Origin: Notospermus geniculatus
Taxonomy: Eukaryota; Nemertea; Pilidiophora; Heteronemertea; Lineidae
Length of the DNA: 64,000 nucleotides
Direction: 5' to 3'
NCBI GenBank assembly: GCA_002633025.1
Contig: NMRB01000017.1
Location: 981,964 to 1,045,963 of the forward strand
The notes beneath the pieces are model-generated. The model did no database searches. It was not told where the DNA came from and saw only the letters and a program-made list of their open reading frames with translations. The translations under genes and the position numbers were made by a program. Every line of letters begins with the position of its first letter. Positions within the stretch are counted from its first letter, which is position 1. This document shows, one piece after another, positions 32,520-42,755 of the stretch.

Positions 32520-32895
32520 ACCTGAACAAGGCCCATAGACCTTCTACTCAGCTGACCCGAACAAGAGGCCCATAGGCCTTGGACTCAGCTGCCCTGAACA
32601 AGAGGCCCATGGGCCTTGCACTCAGCTGACATGAACAACAAGAGGCCCATGGGCCTTGCACTCAGCTGACCTGAACAAGAGGCCCATGGACCTTGCACAC
32701 AGCTGACCTGAACAAGAGGCCCATGGGCCCTGCACTCAGCTGACCAGAACAAGAGGCCCATGAGCCTTACACTCAGCTGACCTGAACAAGAGGCCCATGG
32801 GCCTTGCACTCAGCTGACCTGTACAAAAGGCCTATGGGCCTTGTGCTCAGCTGACCCAAACAAGAGGCCCATTGGCCTTGTGCTCAGCTGACCTT
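32520..32895. repeat. 37-bp tandem repeat with GGCCCATGGGCC palindrome
   Basis: About ten units of AACAAGAGGCCCATGGGCC followed by TTGCACTCAGCTGACCTG. GGCCCATGGGCC is a perfect 12-bp palindrome, repeated every ~37 bp. A single unit of the same sequence stands alone at 50770-50805, so the unit exists outside arrays and was locally amplified here. Confidence 0.85.
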
Positions 32896-34357
32896 GGTAA
32901 TTCACCCAATTTGTTTTTGAAGCCACAGAAACTGCTCTGGTAATTTGGCAGTTTAAGGGTTAACGGAGCCAGAAACAACACAATGCAAAATTTACCTCAA
33001 TAAAAGTGCATCCTGTTTTTGGAAATCTCTAAAAAGACTGACATATTTGTTTCAATTACGTTAAGCACGTATTGTCCTCTCTGTTAGATGAAACAACATT
33101 GAAACAAAGCTGAGCTCATCTTTTTTCATTTTTTCAACCACTTAGTCAGAGCATTAAGAGCTTAGAAAACACACGGATGAAAGACAGCCATTGATTCGAC
33201 TAAAAACAAGCGTTAATTAGAAATACAATCAATCATTTTCAGCTAATTCGCTCGCAAATCGGATTTCTGAGCCATTATCCAATACTTAAGTTCAATAAAG
33301 ATAAGATTTGCTTGTTAAATCAGATGTACAGCAACGCACCCTCTTTGTCAGACAATTAACTAGAGTGTTCTTGATTTTTGTATGTTTTTCTTTTCAGTTT
33401 ATGGAATCGATGTTTGATGTCAGAGACCTTGACACGACAGGCCTTGGGCTCATTTGAAGGTTCATCAACATACGAAAAACAAATTTCGGTGCAATTTTTA
33501 GGTGCTGCTCCCTAGGGCATAGCCGCTTATGTCAAGTTTTGCTGACGTCTGGATCGGGGAGGGGGGGATTTTTTACTGCTGGGTTGCCAACAGAGAGCCA
33601 ACTTCCATGACAATTCTACTGAAAGCACCTTCAAAATCTCATGAATCACGAGTCTGCAAACTACTCAGTAAGATTTATAGATCCGCAACAATGGCAGAGT
33701 TGATGATGCTCAATTGGGTAGGGAGTTTAAGAAATCAAACGATAAACGCTAACTTTACGACGATGTTATTTTTCATACTGCGAATTCACCAGATCATATA
33801 TTACATTTTGGGTACAAAAAATAATGTTGTCATAAAGTTAGCCTTCCATTTCGTAATTTACTGACTTACTCTTTGAAATTACCAAAATCAGGTCTTCATT
33901 CCACTGTAAGTTGTGGCATGACACACATGACGACGACGGAGAGATCAACTATCATTCTGAATAGAAGTTCTTCCCCATGGCGAAAAAAATCCACACAATA
34001 ATGGTCAATAACAGGTATGTATGACTGGTCGCTGTGTTATTCGGTCTGATGGATAAAAAACGCGAGAATGAATATAAGCAATTCTTGTCCACGGTGCAGA
34101 ATGCCGAGGCTCTCCGTCACGGCAACGCCATGGAAACTGACATAAAAGTATTCATGATTCAAACTGACAGATTTGACAAATTGGTATTACAGCGTGTTTA
34201 ATCAGGTATGGGCACGTAAAAAAATTGCCAATGCCATCAGTCAACATCAAAGAGAACTGATGGACCATAAACTTGCTCGAGATTAAAGGTTTCCAAGTGA
34301 GGCTAAGCGACACTGTCAGAAGTTATTGATAGGGCCAGTTAAACAATAGAGTGTTCG
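32896..34357. other. Unannotated 1.46-kb stretch
   Basis: AT-rich, no recognised repeat. A 111-codon frame at 33529-33864 has no recognisable domain. It is the longest stretch here without identifiable mobile DNA. Confidence 0.4.
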
Positions 34358-34474
34358 TCACTGAGACTTTCTGAGGAGATAGCCACAGTTACATTCGGAA
34401 CTTCCGAAGGCAACTGCTCGGCAATTTTCGTACGGACACCCGCATTTCCCCTCGGACAATTCCGAGGCAGCCAT
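34358..34474 (-). CDS. Cys-rich 38-aa mini-ORF (zinc-ribbon-like), candidate
   Basis: ATG at 34474-34472 in a strong start context (AAGATGG), stop TGA at 34360-34358. The peptide begins MAASELSEGKCGCPYENC and continues RAVAFGSSECNCGYLLRKSQ. It has five cysteines, with C11-x-C13-x4-C18 and C28-x-C30-G, a spacing that recalls short zinc-ribbon domains (CxxC..CxCG). The family is not identified. Function unknown; nucleic-acid or protein binding is only a guess. A similar but broken copy is on the other strand at 34722-34820. It could be a spliced first exon or a remnant. It is very short, so chance is possible. Confidence 0.3.
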   Translation of the reverse strand: MAASELSEGKCGCPYENCRAVAFGSSECNCGYLLRKSQ

Positions 34475-34721
34475 CTTGAACGATTTCAATGCGTTCCTGG
34501 TGGTTTGGATGCGGTCGCCTCATCACACCTGCGCATGAACTAAGTAGGTCACATGAAAACGTTGCGTTATTGACCAATAATTGGCAGATTTAGGTGAGAT
34601 ACAGGTAAGTTTATATGTAATATGCCTCAAAATTCATCGAGCAAGTAGGGTTGAACATCTTAACGGGCCAAAATTCGGCGAAAATAGTCCCACGGCGGTC
34701 ACGTGGGTTTGATGATAAACA
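34475..34721. promoter_or_regulatory. Promoter-like interval between divergent mini-ORF starts
   Basis: Between the two ATGs lie a CCAAT box (34574-34578), an inverted ATTGG (34580-34584), a CACGTG E box (34700-34705) and a good splice donor CAG|GTAAGT (34602-34610, plus strand). AAGATGGCTGCC and AATATGGCTGCC at the two starts match the YY1 core, often found at translation starts in animals. No TATA box was noted. Promoter function is an inference. Confidence 0.3.
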
Positions 34722-34820
34722 ATATGGCTGCCCTGGACTTGTGTCCGAGGTGAAATGCGCCACCCAGTGACAGATAAGCAGTTCGCCTCAGGTCGTTCCG
34801 AATGCCAAAGTTAGGCCAAC
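34722..34820 (+). pseudogene. Broken second copy of the Cys-rich mini-ORF
   Basis: ATGGCTGCCCTGGACTTGTG parallels the minus-strand start ATGGCTGCCTCGGAATTGTC. Further matches are CCGAGGTGAAATGCG (partner CCGAGGGGAAATGCG) and CAGTTCGCCTCAGG..GTTCCGAATG (partner CAGTTGCCTTCGGAAGTTCCGAATG). Relative to the partner it has a 2-base insertion after TTG and reads MAALDLCPR then stop. In other frames it keeps short matching pieces (SEVKC, GRSEC). I infer a decayed inverted duplicate. Confidence 0.35.
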
Positions 34821-34930
34821 ACACTTCAGGCCAATCACCATACAACGAAAGCTGGTACCAATTGGACTGACACCGGCAATGCCAAGCAACACTACACAAA
34901 CCCCCCTAACACTGAAATGCACATTTTCAC

Positions 34931-35126
34931 ATATGTGACCCGGCACAACAAAATGAGTCGGAATGCACAGAAGAAGACCAAAGATGACACCAGACAACAA
35001 TTACAGAAATCGACAAAGTCAAATTTCAGACAATACTGAAATCAACAAACCATTGGTGTCACCTTGGACATGTTGGGTGTTCTTCTGTGCGCATTCCGAC
35101 TCATTTTGTTGTGCCGGGTCACATAT
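34931..35126 (+). mobile_element. MITE family P, copy 2
   Basis: GTGACCCGGCACAACAAAAT and ATTTTGTTGTGCCGGGTCAC are perfect complements (element 34935-35122). ATAT flanks both sides (34931-34934 and 35123-35126), a 4-bp target duplication, as for AAAT in copy 1. Interior shared with copy 1: GAAATCGACAAAGTCAAATT and CACCTTGGACATGTTGGGT. Confidence 0.8.
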
Positions 35127-35415
35127 ACCCCTTCACATATTTTCGTGAAATTGTGGGGAAAAAGTCCAAAATATTATTACACCAAATTCCACTCCCTCTT
35201 CCACAAAGTCAAATGCAACGAAGACACTTATACCATCCAAATGCCATACAAATCAGGCATCCCTTTTTTAGACCAACTCGCTCTCGCAAAAAATCAATAC
35301 ATAAATAAGGATTCTGATAAAGAAATTCTGCCTACCGTTCAATGGCGTAAATCCCACGTCAAAGGTTGCATTTTCTCCGCAGTGAATCTCAAGTTATCTG
35401 TGAATGGAGAACGCA
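35127..35415. other. Unannotated DNA
   Basis: A 128-codon plus frame (35064-35450) starts inside the MITE. Its unique part is rich in K, Y and N and has no recognisable domain. I treat it as chance. Confidence 0.3.
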
Positions 35416-36330
35416 AGTCATTGAAGCATGACAACGAGTATTATTTGTGAGCTTAGAGAGGTATTATGGACATGATGGTTGTGGCATGTGAGGGGGCGTC
35501 TCAGGGTGTCTCGTCTTCGGGGATGGACTGGCACTATGGTAGAGTGTTGACTTGTGTCAGAGGGGCCATGTGTCTGATTCATAAATGAGGCACTGAAGCA
35601 TGATAGCGAGTGTTATTTGGGAGCTTCGAGACATTATGGACGTGATGGTAGTAGCATATGAGGGGCTGTCGCAGGGTGTCTCATCTTTATGGCTATGTCA
35701 GGTCGACCTTGTGATAGCACAGAACAGGCGTAGACTGACTTTCCTGGATCACTTTGCGTCAGCACAACCGCGTGGAACAAATCAGTCGCCAATATGGTGT
35801 GACATGACTGCAGTTGCGTCTCAGTTACGACGATTGCGATCAGTCGCCAATCAAAAAGATCACGAATCGCAAGAGTTGAACCTATTCAACTTCTGTGTCA
35901 TTCCGACGGGCGTAATCCATTCGCAGTCGACCTGACTCAAGTTACGATTCCCTACGCGTTGATGCTGCTTGTTCCACGATGATCGTACACATTTTCATTT
36001 TTGTGATCTGACCATGATTGCGACGCCTGATGCCGACTGTTCCATCATAGTGCAGGCAATTGCAGTGTGACCTGACGTCAGCACTAGGTATGCGATGTTG
36101 TCTTTAGGGATGTGGTGGTACTCTTAGTGGAGTTTGTGACTCATGTCAGAGGGGCTGGGGTTTGATTCTCATGTGTATTTCAAGCATGAGAACGAGTATT
36201 GTTTGTGAGCTTCAAGAGATGGTTGTGGCGTAAGGGGGGCATCTCACGGTGTCTTGTCTTCAGGGACGTGGTGCCACTATGATAGATTTTGGACTCCCTT
36301 CAGAGGGGCGGTGGGTCCATTTCTCAGGTG
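35416..36330. repeat. ~170-bp direct repeats (GAAGCATGA..AACGAGTATT), partly interrupted
   Basis: Units begin near 35421, 35594 and 36183 with AAGCATGA..CGAGTRTT and pass through GGTGTCTCGTCTTC, GTGGCACTATG and GTCAGAGGGGC. Unit 2 is interrupted between about 35696 and 36106 by GC-richer sequence. That sequence starts GTCAGGTCGACCTTGTG and contains an inverted GTCGACCTGAC (35923-35933) and GTGACCTGACGTCAGC at its end, probably another inserted element. Confidence 0.55.
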
Positions 36331-36334
36331 AGTT

Positions 36335-36525
36335 GGCATTCTGCACCCACAGCTTGTCAGAGTGGATCAATGGACTTGTGTTCTCAAGTGGTTTGGAGTA
36401 AGACGAAGTAGGCAAAGAGGCCTACCCAGAGTCTTACACTGACAGTGGGGTTCGAACTAGAGGCCACACACAACCACTATCCAAAGACCTGAGCACAAGA
36501 CCACTACACTCCACTGGTAACCTTC
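36335..36525 (-). mobile_element. SINE family H copy
   Basis: Minus strand: GGAGTGTAGTGGTCTTGTGC (A-box region), TAGTTCGAACCCCAC (B box), then GGCCTCTTTGCCTAC as in the copies near 50970 and 19400. Diverged. Confidence 0.55.
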
Positions 36526-36570
36526 TACTTGAGGTTAGTTTTTGTGATGATGACACCCTGCTTTCGCATG

Positions 36571-36790
36571 CAGGTATGCTGAATGGGAATGCAGCGCCAC
36601 ATTTTCCATTTTTTCTGCACAAAATCTCTGCAACAGAACAAATTTGCTCTCTGCACGAATCCCTCCTTGTAAATATAGTGAGTGTCATCAAAATGGCACG
36701 TGTTCTCCAAACACGCCCAGTCACGTCTCACGGCAGGGCCACCAGGATCGGACAAGAGGAGTCACACTCGGTCAACAGAGGGATTATGAG
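36571..36790 (+). other. Weak candidate exon with three EGF-like cysteines
   Basis: A splice-acceptor-like CTTTCGCATGCAG ends at 36573. One frame then reads through CKYSECHQNGTC (36668-36703), which matches the first three cysteines of an EGF domain (C-x4-C-x2-NG-x-C). The other three cysteines are absent, no donor was fixed and no neighbouring exon was found. Chance resemblance is likely. Confidence 0.12.
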
Positions 36791-37160
36791 AGGCAGAGAT
36801 CGGGTTCCCCGCTGGACAAGGATGTTCATGATGAGACGGCAGGTGAAAGGGGTCGAATTTCAACGTTACACCATTGTGTGTTCGGCTATTTGAGCTAAAG
36901 CTAACACTGGCCATAAGGACCCTCCCGAGGGGAAGATCATGAAAGGTGAAAGGTTCCTTGCTGTGGGAAACGAAGAGTTGAACTTAAACACGGCAGTCTG
37001 TGCGGAGGTACTGGACACTTTTAATTTGTTTAAGGCAGGAAGGGTAATTACTGCCACAGAATCAGGTGGTAGTCTTCAGATCAGCCGCCACTCAGAAGAT
37101 GGCACATGTAATCATATTCCCATTTCGCGTGTTCCCAATTCGGCCCCAATACAAATTCTA
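36791..37160. other. Unannotated DNA
   Basis: No recognisable feature. A 74-codon frame at 36939-37163 runs into the MITE to the right. Confidence 0.3.
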
Positions 37161-37408
37161 TAGACTGTTCTCGAATTGACGTAAACGACAGAGAACTGCA
37201 CACTTCCGCCGAAAACTCAACCACAACCTCGATCTGAAACTGAATGACGTAATGCAGACAACGAACCCCACGACAGTGACGTCGAAGACGTTGCGTCAGA
37301 CTCGACCATTGCTAAATCATGGATGGCATCACATCAACTGTTTCAGATCGAGGTTCTGGTTGAGATTTCGGCAGAAGTGTGCAGATCTGTGAATTCAAGA
37401 ATCATCTA
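37161..37408 (+). mobile_element. MITE family A, copy 2
   Basis: Starts TAGACTGTTCTCGAATTGAC and ends TCAAGAATCATCTA, with the same order of GCACACTTCCGCCGAAA, CAACCACAACCTCGATCTGA and CGAAGACGTTGCGTCAGAC as copy 1, and the same orientation. Confidence 0.8.
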
Positions 37409-37540
37409 TTGCTAATTCCTAGACTTACCCATTGGAGGGCGAATTGGGGAGAAGACAAAAATGGGAAGACAACGATCACACTCCCATGAGACACAGCCTT
37501 GCAACCAAGGGTCAAAACCAATGAAGCTGCTGAGAAAAGA

Positions 37541-37573
37541 TGGAGGGGGGAGGGGGAGGGGAGGGGAGGGGGT
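37541..37573 (+). repeat. G-rich tract, potential G-quadruplex
   Basis: At least five runs of four to six G separated by single A. The polypurine strand could also form triplex DNA. No gene is adjacent. Confidence 0.7.
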
Positions 37574-38358
37574 CAGATAGTTTGGGCTGATAGAAGAAGA
37601 AATATCATGAAGGCAAAGAAGCCACCAAATCCAGGAAGTATTTTGAAAGGACAGAGACAAAAGTTCACCCAGACAACCGAGCTGGTAAATACAGATCCCT
37701 GGGACTTAAACAACAGGTGCAGAATTTAATATGCCCTTCAGCTAATGAAACTGCAACTTCTTTTTCAGGCAAACAGACAACTTCGCAGACTGTTGGCCAA
37801 CAAGACGGGTTCTCACACAGCACAAAACCTCTTCCAAAATGAAAATTAATAATGTGATCCTGCAGCTGCGATTTAATAGGACGCATGCAGCTGACCACGT
37901 GCCAACAATGAAAAGGGTTTAAATTACCGTTCCCGACACCCTTACAAGTGCTACAGAGAGGTAATGACACTATTTACAACAGGGATTACAGGCACAAAAC
38001 CTGCATCCTTGTTCTATGAGGACCCTTAAGTACCCCTTTTTGTTCAAATTTCCTACAATCAACATCACACAATGGACACCGATATCTGGTCATCAGCAGC
38101 CTGGGATTTGAAGAGTGCCCTTCTAAATTTGGACCCTCGTTGGAAAACCCTCAAGTGAAAAATTGCATCTGTCCGTTTTAAAAGTAAATGTCCACTACAT
38201 TTTGGGCTCTAGATCAAAAACTGCTTGACAATTTTGACAAAATTTGGTTTTTATTCATGAAATGCAAAACGCACTAACAGGGATTCGGCATAAAAAAGTT
38301 ACTAATCAAGTCACTGGCAATAAAATGGTTATAATAGCATAGAAACTAGAAAACACTA
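37574..38358. other. Unannotated DNA
   Basis: No repeat or gene was recognised. Confidence 0.35.
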
Positions 38359-38687
38359 TAAAGCTACGTTTAGCTGACACGCGGAATGCGGAACGCGGAA
38401 AATGCAATGCATTTTCGCATACAACATATCGTTCCGCTGGGGATTCCGCGTCCCTATAGAGGCCTTGCAAATGACGTCACAAGCCGCCATGCTGGGGGGC
38501 ACATACTGCAGAGGCGCAGCGAAATGTCCCAATGACGTTACGTCAAACACTGGCGTCGCGCACTTCACGCAGGCCACGTCACGGTCAGCTCACACCTCTG
38601 CCCACTTGCCCCTCAGCATGGCCGCCAGGATGACGTCATTGCAAGGCCTCTATACTGCATTCCGGATGTCTGGTAAACGCAGCTTAA
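38359..38687. mobile_element. MITE K (AAGCTRCGTTTA ends) containing MITE L
   Basis: AAAGCTACGTTTAGCTGACA at the left is mirrored by TGTCTGGTAAACGCAGCTTA at the right, continuing to CGGAATGC. Outer tetranucleotides are TAAA and TTAA. A 200-bp second palindromic element is nested inside. The 178-codon frame across this region is an artefact. Confidence 0.65.
38455..38654. mobile_element. MITE L (TATAGAGGCCTTGCAA ends) nested in K
   Basis: TATAGAGGCCTTGCAAATGA and TCATTGCAAGGCCTCTATA are inverted ends. The arms continue through CGTCA and GCCGCCATGCTGGGG. ATGACGTCA, a CRE consensus, sits in each arm. Exactly 200 bp between the terminal TATA words. Confidence 0.7.
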
Positions 38688-40356
38688 GATCTCCACCACT
38701 GCTGCTCAGATGTGTGGAAATCAGACACGATGCGTTTATTGTTCATATCTTTGGTGCTCAAAAACATTCAGCTTGGTCCAAAGTGCACCCTTCCCCATTC
38801 TCAAATCCCTGGACAGGCCTGCATCAGACAAGGTTATGCTCATCAACAGCCATCATAGCCATAAATCTCTGTCTGTCTCTATCAATGCACAGGACAATTT
38901 ATTCGATTAACAAAACAAGGCAGAAATCAGGACCCTAACGTTACATTATTACAATATTTGAACCCTGCGTGTGACCTTTCAAAATCATCTGTTATCCTCC
39001 CTAACTCAAGTGTTTGAACTAATAACAAAACCGAATTAGCAACTGCTTTCAAAAGTCGAGCACCCTTGATGAACTAACAGAAAATTTTGCATGAAAAGAC
39101 CATCCACACTTCATAAAATACCTTCAGGGCAACTGACTTTGAAGTGAAGCGCCGTGGGCAAAATCATTGAATCCACATCACTTCCTCTGAATAATTCAGT
39201 ATTTTATGCATGATAATATCTCCTGCCACAGCATAACACTGTTCGACATGAATTACCAGGACGATTTTCAATTTGGTCGACTAATTTTTGCCCCCAGGTG
39301 GTGCTAAATAGACAATCAAACAGTTTACTGAGCCTCGAAATATTCCGAAATATTCCGTGCGCTCTTCAAAGTAGCATCAAATGGTAATTAAGTACCCGTT
39401 CGTTAGCTTGTGGAGTAATTAGCTTGATTAGTTTTTGCCAGCTCACTAACCTCGCCACTATGAGTTTTAACCCTCATGGACAGGATCAGACAGACGGGAA
39501 AGCATCTTCCTTCAAACTGATGAACTTATGAATGGTTTTGAAGGATGCAGCTCTAACTGCATGATACAGCATGTCCTATATTGTCCATTATTTTATTTTT
39601 TCTTTGGCTACATCCCAAATTAAATGGCTTGTTTTTGGCTAGACTGGAGAAGCGCCACCTCGTGATTGCTCCCATGGCCAAAGATGCCCAGTGGATGATG
39701 GAACAACAAGGGACTACTGAATGAGTGATGATTTCAACTCTTATCAACTTCCGCAGACATAGCTGCCATCAAGAAAGTGTTGTTTTTTGTAAGGACCATG
39801 TTTCGTTTCACATTTTCACAAATTTCATCACAGTACCCAGCATTCAATCCATCAACTGCCACAGAACTGTCATCTTGACGATTTTTTTTGCAAAACAGTG
39901 CTCTTCTCGCCAGCAACACTGACCTCCACAACAACAGCGAAAATATCACACGCGACAAACTTCTTGCGTCATTATAACTGGACGATAACAGTTCTAGATT
40001 ACCATGATAGCCTTGGGTTCATCGGACATTTTCCTTGAACCGTCGCTGCTGTTGCCATTAGCGCTGTCACTTGCATTACGAAGCCAATTTCACCACCACA
40101 TTCTGCAAAAATGCCCATTTTCTGCCGATGACGTCTTCAAAGGTGATTTTTTGCTCGCAGAATCACAAATTATAGCTTGGAGACAATGCTTAATGTGCAA
40201 GACAGCGAAGGAGGTCATAAAAGTTCATTGTAGAGTGGATGTCCCGAGGAAAAATCTGGTTCTGAGCGGCGCATGAGAAGGTCAAGGTCATGCAATGCAT
40301 CATGGGAAGTCGATACTTCAGAGACAGATGTGTAGCACATTCAGTCCTCTGCCAGT
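38688..40356. other. Unannotated 1.7-kb stretch
   Basis: Several frames of 65-90 codons, none recognisable. No repeat found. Confidence 0.35.
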
Positions 40357-40700
40357 CAGGGTAGGCCATTTTAGAGCGGTGCTGCGCCGTGCCGCTAAAA
40401 GGGGGCACCGCTGTGCCCTTTTTAACCCCCTAGGGTGCTGTGGCCCTAAAAAAATTTTTTTTAGGTTTTAGTACCCCCAGACCCTCTGTCATGGTCCCTT
40501 TTGGTCATAGCACATCATCTTAGAAACTGGCTTAAAGTGGCTGTTGACTGGAGTTACAGAGACCTTTTTAACTGACAAGCTTCTCAAATTCCTTTAGTAG
40601 AAATGTCATAAATGAAAAGGGCCCTTTTCTAGGTTGAAGTGCCCTTTTCACAAAGTTTGCACCCGTGCCCTTCTGAAACCCTAGATATAACCCTGCCAGT
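40352..40700 (-). mobile_element. MITE family N, copy 2, complete
   Basis: Bounded by CAGGGTAGGCC (40357) and TATAACCCTG (ends 40695). CCAGT is duplicated on both sides (40352-40356 and 40696-40700). It aligns in reverse orientation with 20713-20947. CAGGG..CCCTG ends with 5-bp duplications place it with D, E and Y. Confidence 0.8.
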
Positions 40701-41120
40701 GCTAGTCTCCTCCGGATGGGTGCTCTGGTTTCCTCCTTCATTTGTATCGTCAGTTCAGCAAAGAGTGGCACATTTGGCACTTGGAACTTGAATTCAAAAT
40801 AACTTACTCGTCATTCTTTCAAAGATATTAACTTCCAACTTATTGGAAATACGAAAGCAACATCACCATTTCATATAATTAAGTCATTTGCTCCTATTCT
40901 TTGTATGTCTGCGGTTATTGAATAATGATCATATGATGCACGTTAACCTTATGTAAGTTGAGATAACTGCTTAGAACATGAAAAACGTGAAAAATTGTAA
41001 CAAGTACTGTTATGTAAACCACAGATGAGAAAAAGTGAAAAAATCCCATGAGCTTCTGTGTCAAAAAGCTTTCCTATTGATTATCCTGCTACAGGGATCT
41101 GGTTTACTCCAACATGATAC
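40701..41120. other. Unannotated DNA
   Basis: No recognisable feature. Confidence 0.3.
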
Positions 41121-41393
41121 TGAAGAGTTCTAATAGGCTAGTGGTTTATCACATCTGCTTAGCAAGCGGCAGGTCCTGGGTTCAAGTCCAGCATTGGCCA
41201 TATGGGATTAATCATCCCTGGTTCTTCAAATCAGTCACATGGGGCAAAAGCCTTAGTGCCTTGTACCTTGTGCCTTTGGAAGGGCAAGTAAAAGACCCCA
41301 TCCAAGCGAGGAACATGAGTAGTTAGAGATGGTCTCTTCCACACTTACAACGACCAACAGTGCTTTGGCTTTGGCCCTCGTGGAAAAATACAC
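41121..41393 (+). mobile_element. SINE family B, near-complete copy
   Basis: The tRNA-like head has A box TAGGCTAGTGG (41135-41145) and B box GGGTTCAAGTCC (41178-41189). The body follows: TGCCTTGTACCTTGTGCC, GGGCAAGTAAAAGACCCCAT, and tail TTTGGCCCTCGTGGAAAAA. An internal RNA polymerase III promoter is therefore present. The next element (MITE A) begins 6 bp after its tail. Confidence 0.8.
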
Positions 41394-41398
41394 TTCAA

Positions 41399-41644
41399 TA
41401 GGCCATTCTCAAATTCGCAGATCTGTGCACTTCTGCCGAAATCTCAATCAGAACCTCAATCTCAAACCAGCTGACGTGACGCCATCCACGATTCAGCAAT
41501 GGTCGAATCTGACGCAACATCTTCTGACGTCACTGTCGTGGGGTTGTCTGCGTTACATCATTCAGTTTCAGATCGAGGCTGTGGTTGATATTTTGCCGGA
41601 AGTGTGCAGATCTTTGTCGTTTACGTCAATTTGAGAACGGTCTA
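41399..41644 (-). mobile_element. MITE family A, copy 3 (inverted relative to copies 1-2)
   Basis: TAGGCCATTCTCAAATTCGC starts, and TTTACGTCAATTTGAGAACG then GTCTA ends. TA borders both ends. Contains CATCTTCTGACGTCACTGTC. Confidence 0.8.
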
Positions 41645-42467
41645 TACAAGACACTTCACGATTAAGGACAACTTGGTCTGTCCCAGACATGTCCTCAAAG
41701 GTACCACGACCAAAATGACGCCAAGGTGTTTCCGTCGTATCGCCAGACCATTTAGGGTCTCAGCTGAAAGCCATTCACCAGGCTGTCAGAGTGGACGGTT
41801 ATATGATACCCTCTAGGTTGATGGCTTCGTAAATTCCATTAAATATTTATCGAGTATTGCTCCCTTAACAGGTCAGAGTGGCTGAGATTGCTCCTGTATC
41901 ATATGAAGGTGTTACAAGGGGATCAGGTTCTAAGTCGACAGCGCTAGATCCTATAATATCAGCCAGGATGTTTGTCTGGGCATATGTTAGGTGAGGAATA
42001 AGTAGCCAATTAGGGTAGAAAGCTTATGGTAGGGTTCCATATCAGGTCAAGTTGGAAATTTTGGGAACAAAAATTTCCTTAATGGAGAAAGTATAGGCCT
42101 AGGCCCATCAGGTCATTTGCATATGTCAGATGGACTGAAAAACAAAACCTTTATTTTTTTCCTATGACTCTGCATAATTTAAAACGTATCCCAGCTGGCA
42201 GTCAGATCGTCCAAGAGTCAACCTCCCCACCGTCGGTCTGAGACTCTGGCTAAGACTCTTTGCCCTAACTGGCTAGGCCTACCCAACTGGCAGAGATGTT
42301 TGTGAACGAGCCTTGCACACTTTGTGACTGCCAGAGTGTTTTCTTCCCAGGAAGCGGACCTTGATGTGGAATTCACAGGACAAGAGCTGGGGTTAAAATA
42401 TTCAAATTACACTCGAGACGGCCTTTTTCAGAAATTTTCTGCTCATCCAGGGAAAAAAAATAACTCC
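41645..42467. other. Unannotated DNA
   Basis: No recognisable feature. Confidence 0.35.
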
Positions 42468-42755
42468 TTAAAGGACCACAGTATTGCTTCCCAATCCTGC
42501 GTTACACGTACCCGCGTTAAGGGGGAGACCTCTATTAACGACTCGGTAAACTACCGCATGCAACTAGTCTCGCGCAGTCAGCCGTTTCGTTCCGCAGTGC
42601 TGCTACACAAACTTGTTCGATCCCCAGCGGCTGGGTGACCGAGACTGTAATCATACATTCTCCAACACTGGGGCGAAAGGCTTAACTACAGTATTGGAGA
42701 GCGGGTACGGTGGCGCCGGCTGTCGACAGAAAGTGGCAATACCGTGGTGCTTTAA
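42468..42755 (+). mobile_element. TTAA MITE W, copy 1
   Basis: TTAAAGGACCACAGTATTGC opens and GGCAATACCGTGGTGCTTTAA-type sequence closes, with TTAA on both sides. About 96% identical to 53322-53609 over the full 288 bp, so both moved recently. A conserved ~56-codon frame (ending HKLVRSPAAG) is open in both, but the product is unrecognised. A B-box-like TTCGATCCCC lies near 42619. Confidence 0.8.

Noticed and set aside
38402-38938. 178-codon plus-strand frame
   Set aside because: Its first half lies over nested MITEs K and L, whose GC-rich palindromes suppress stops.
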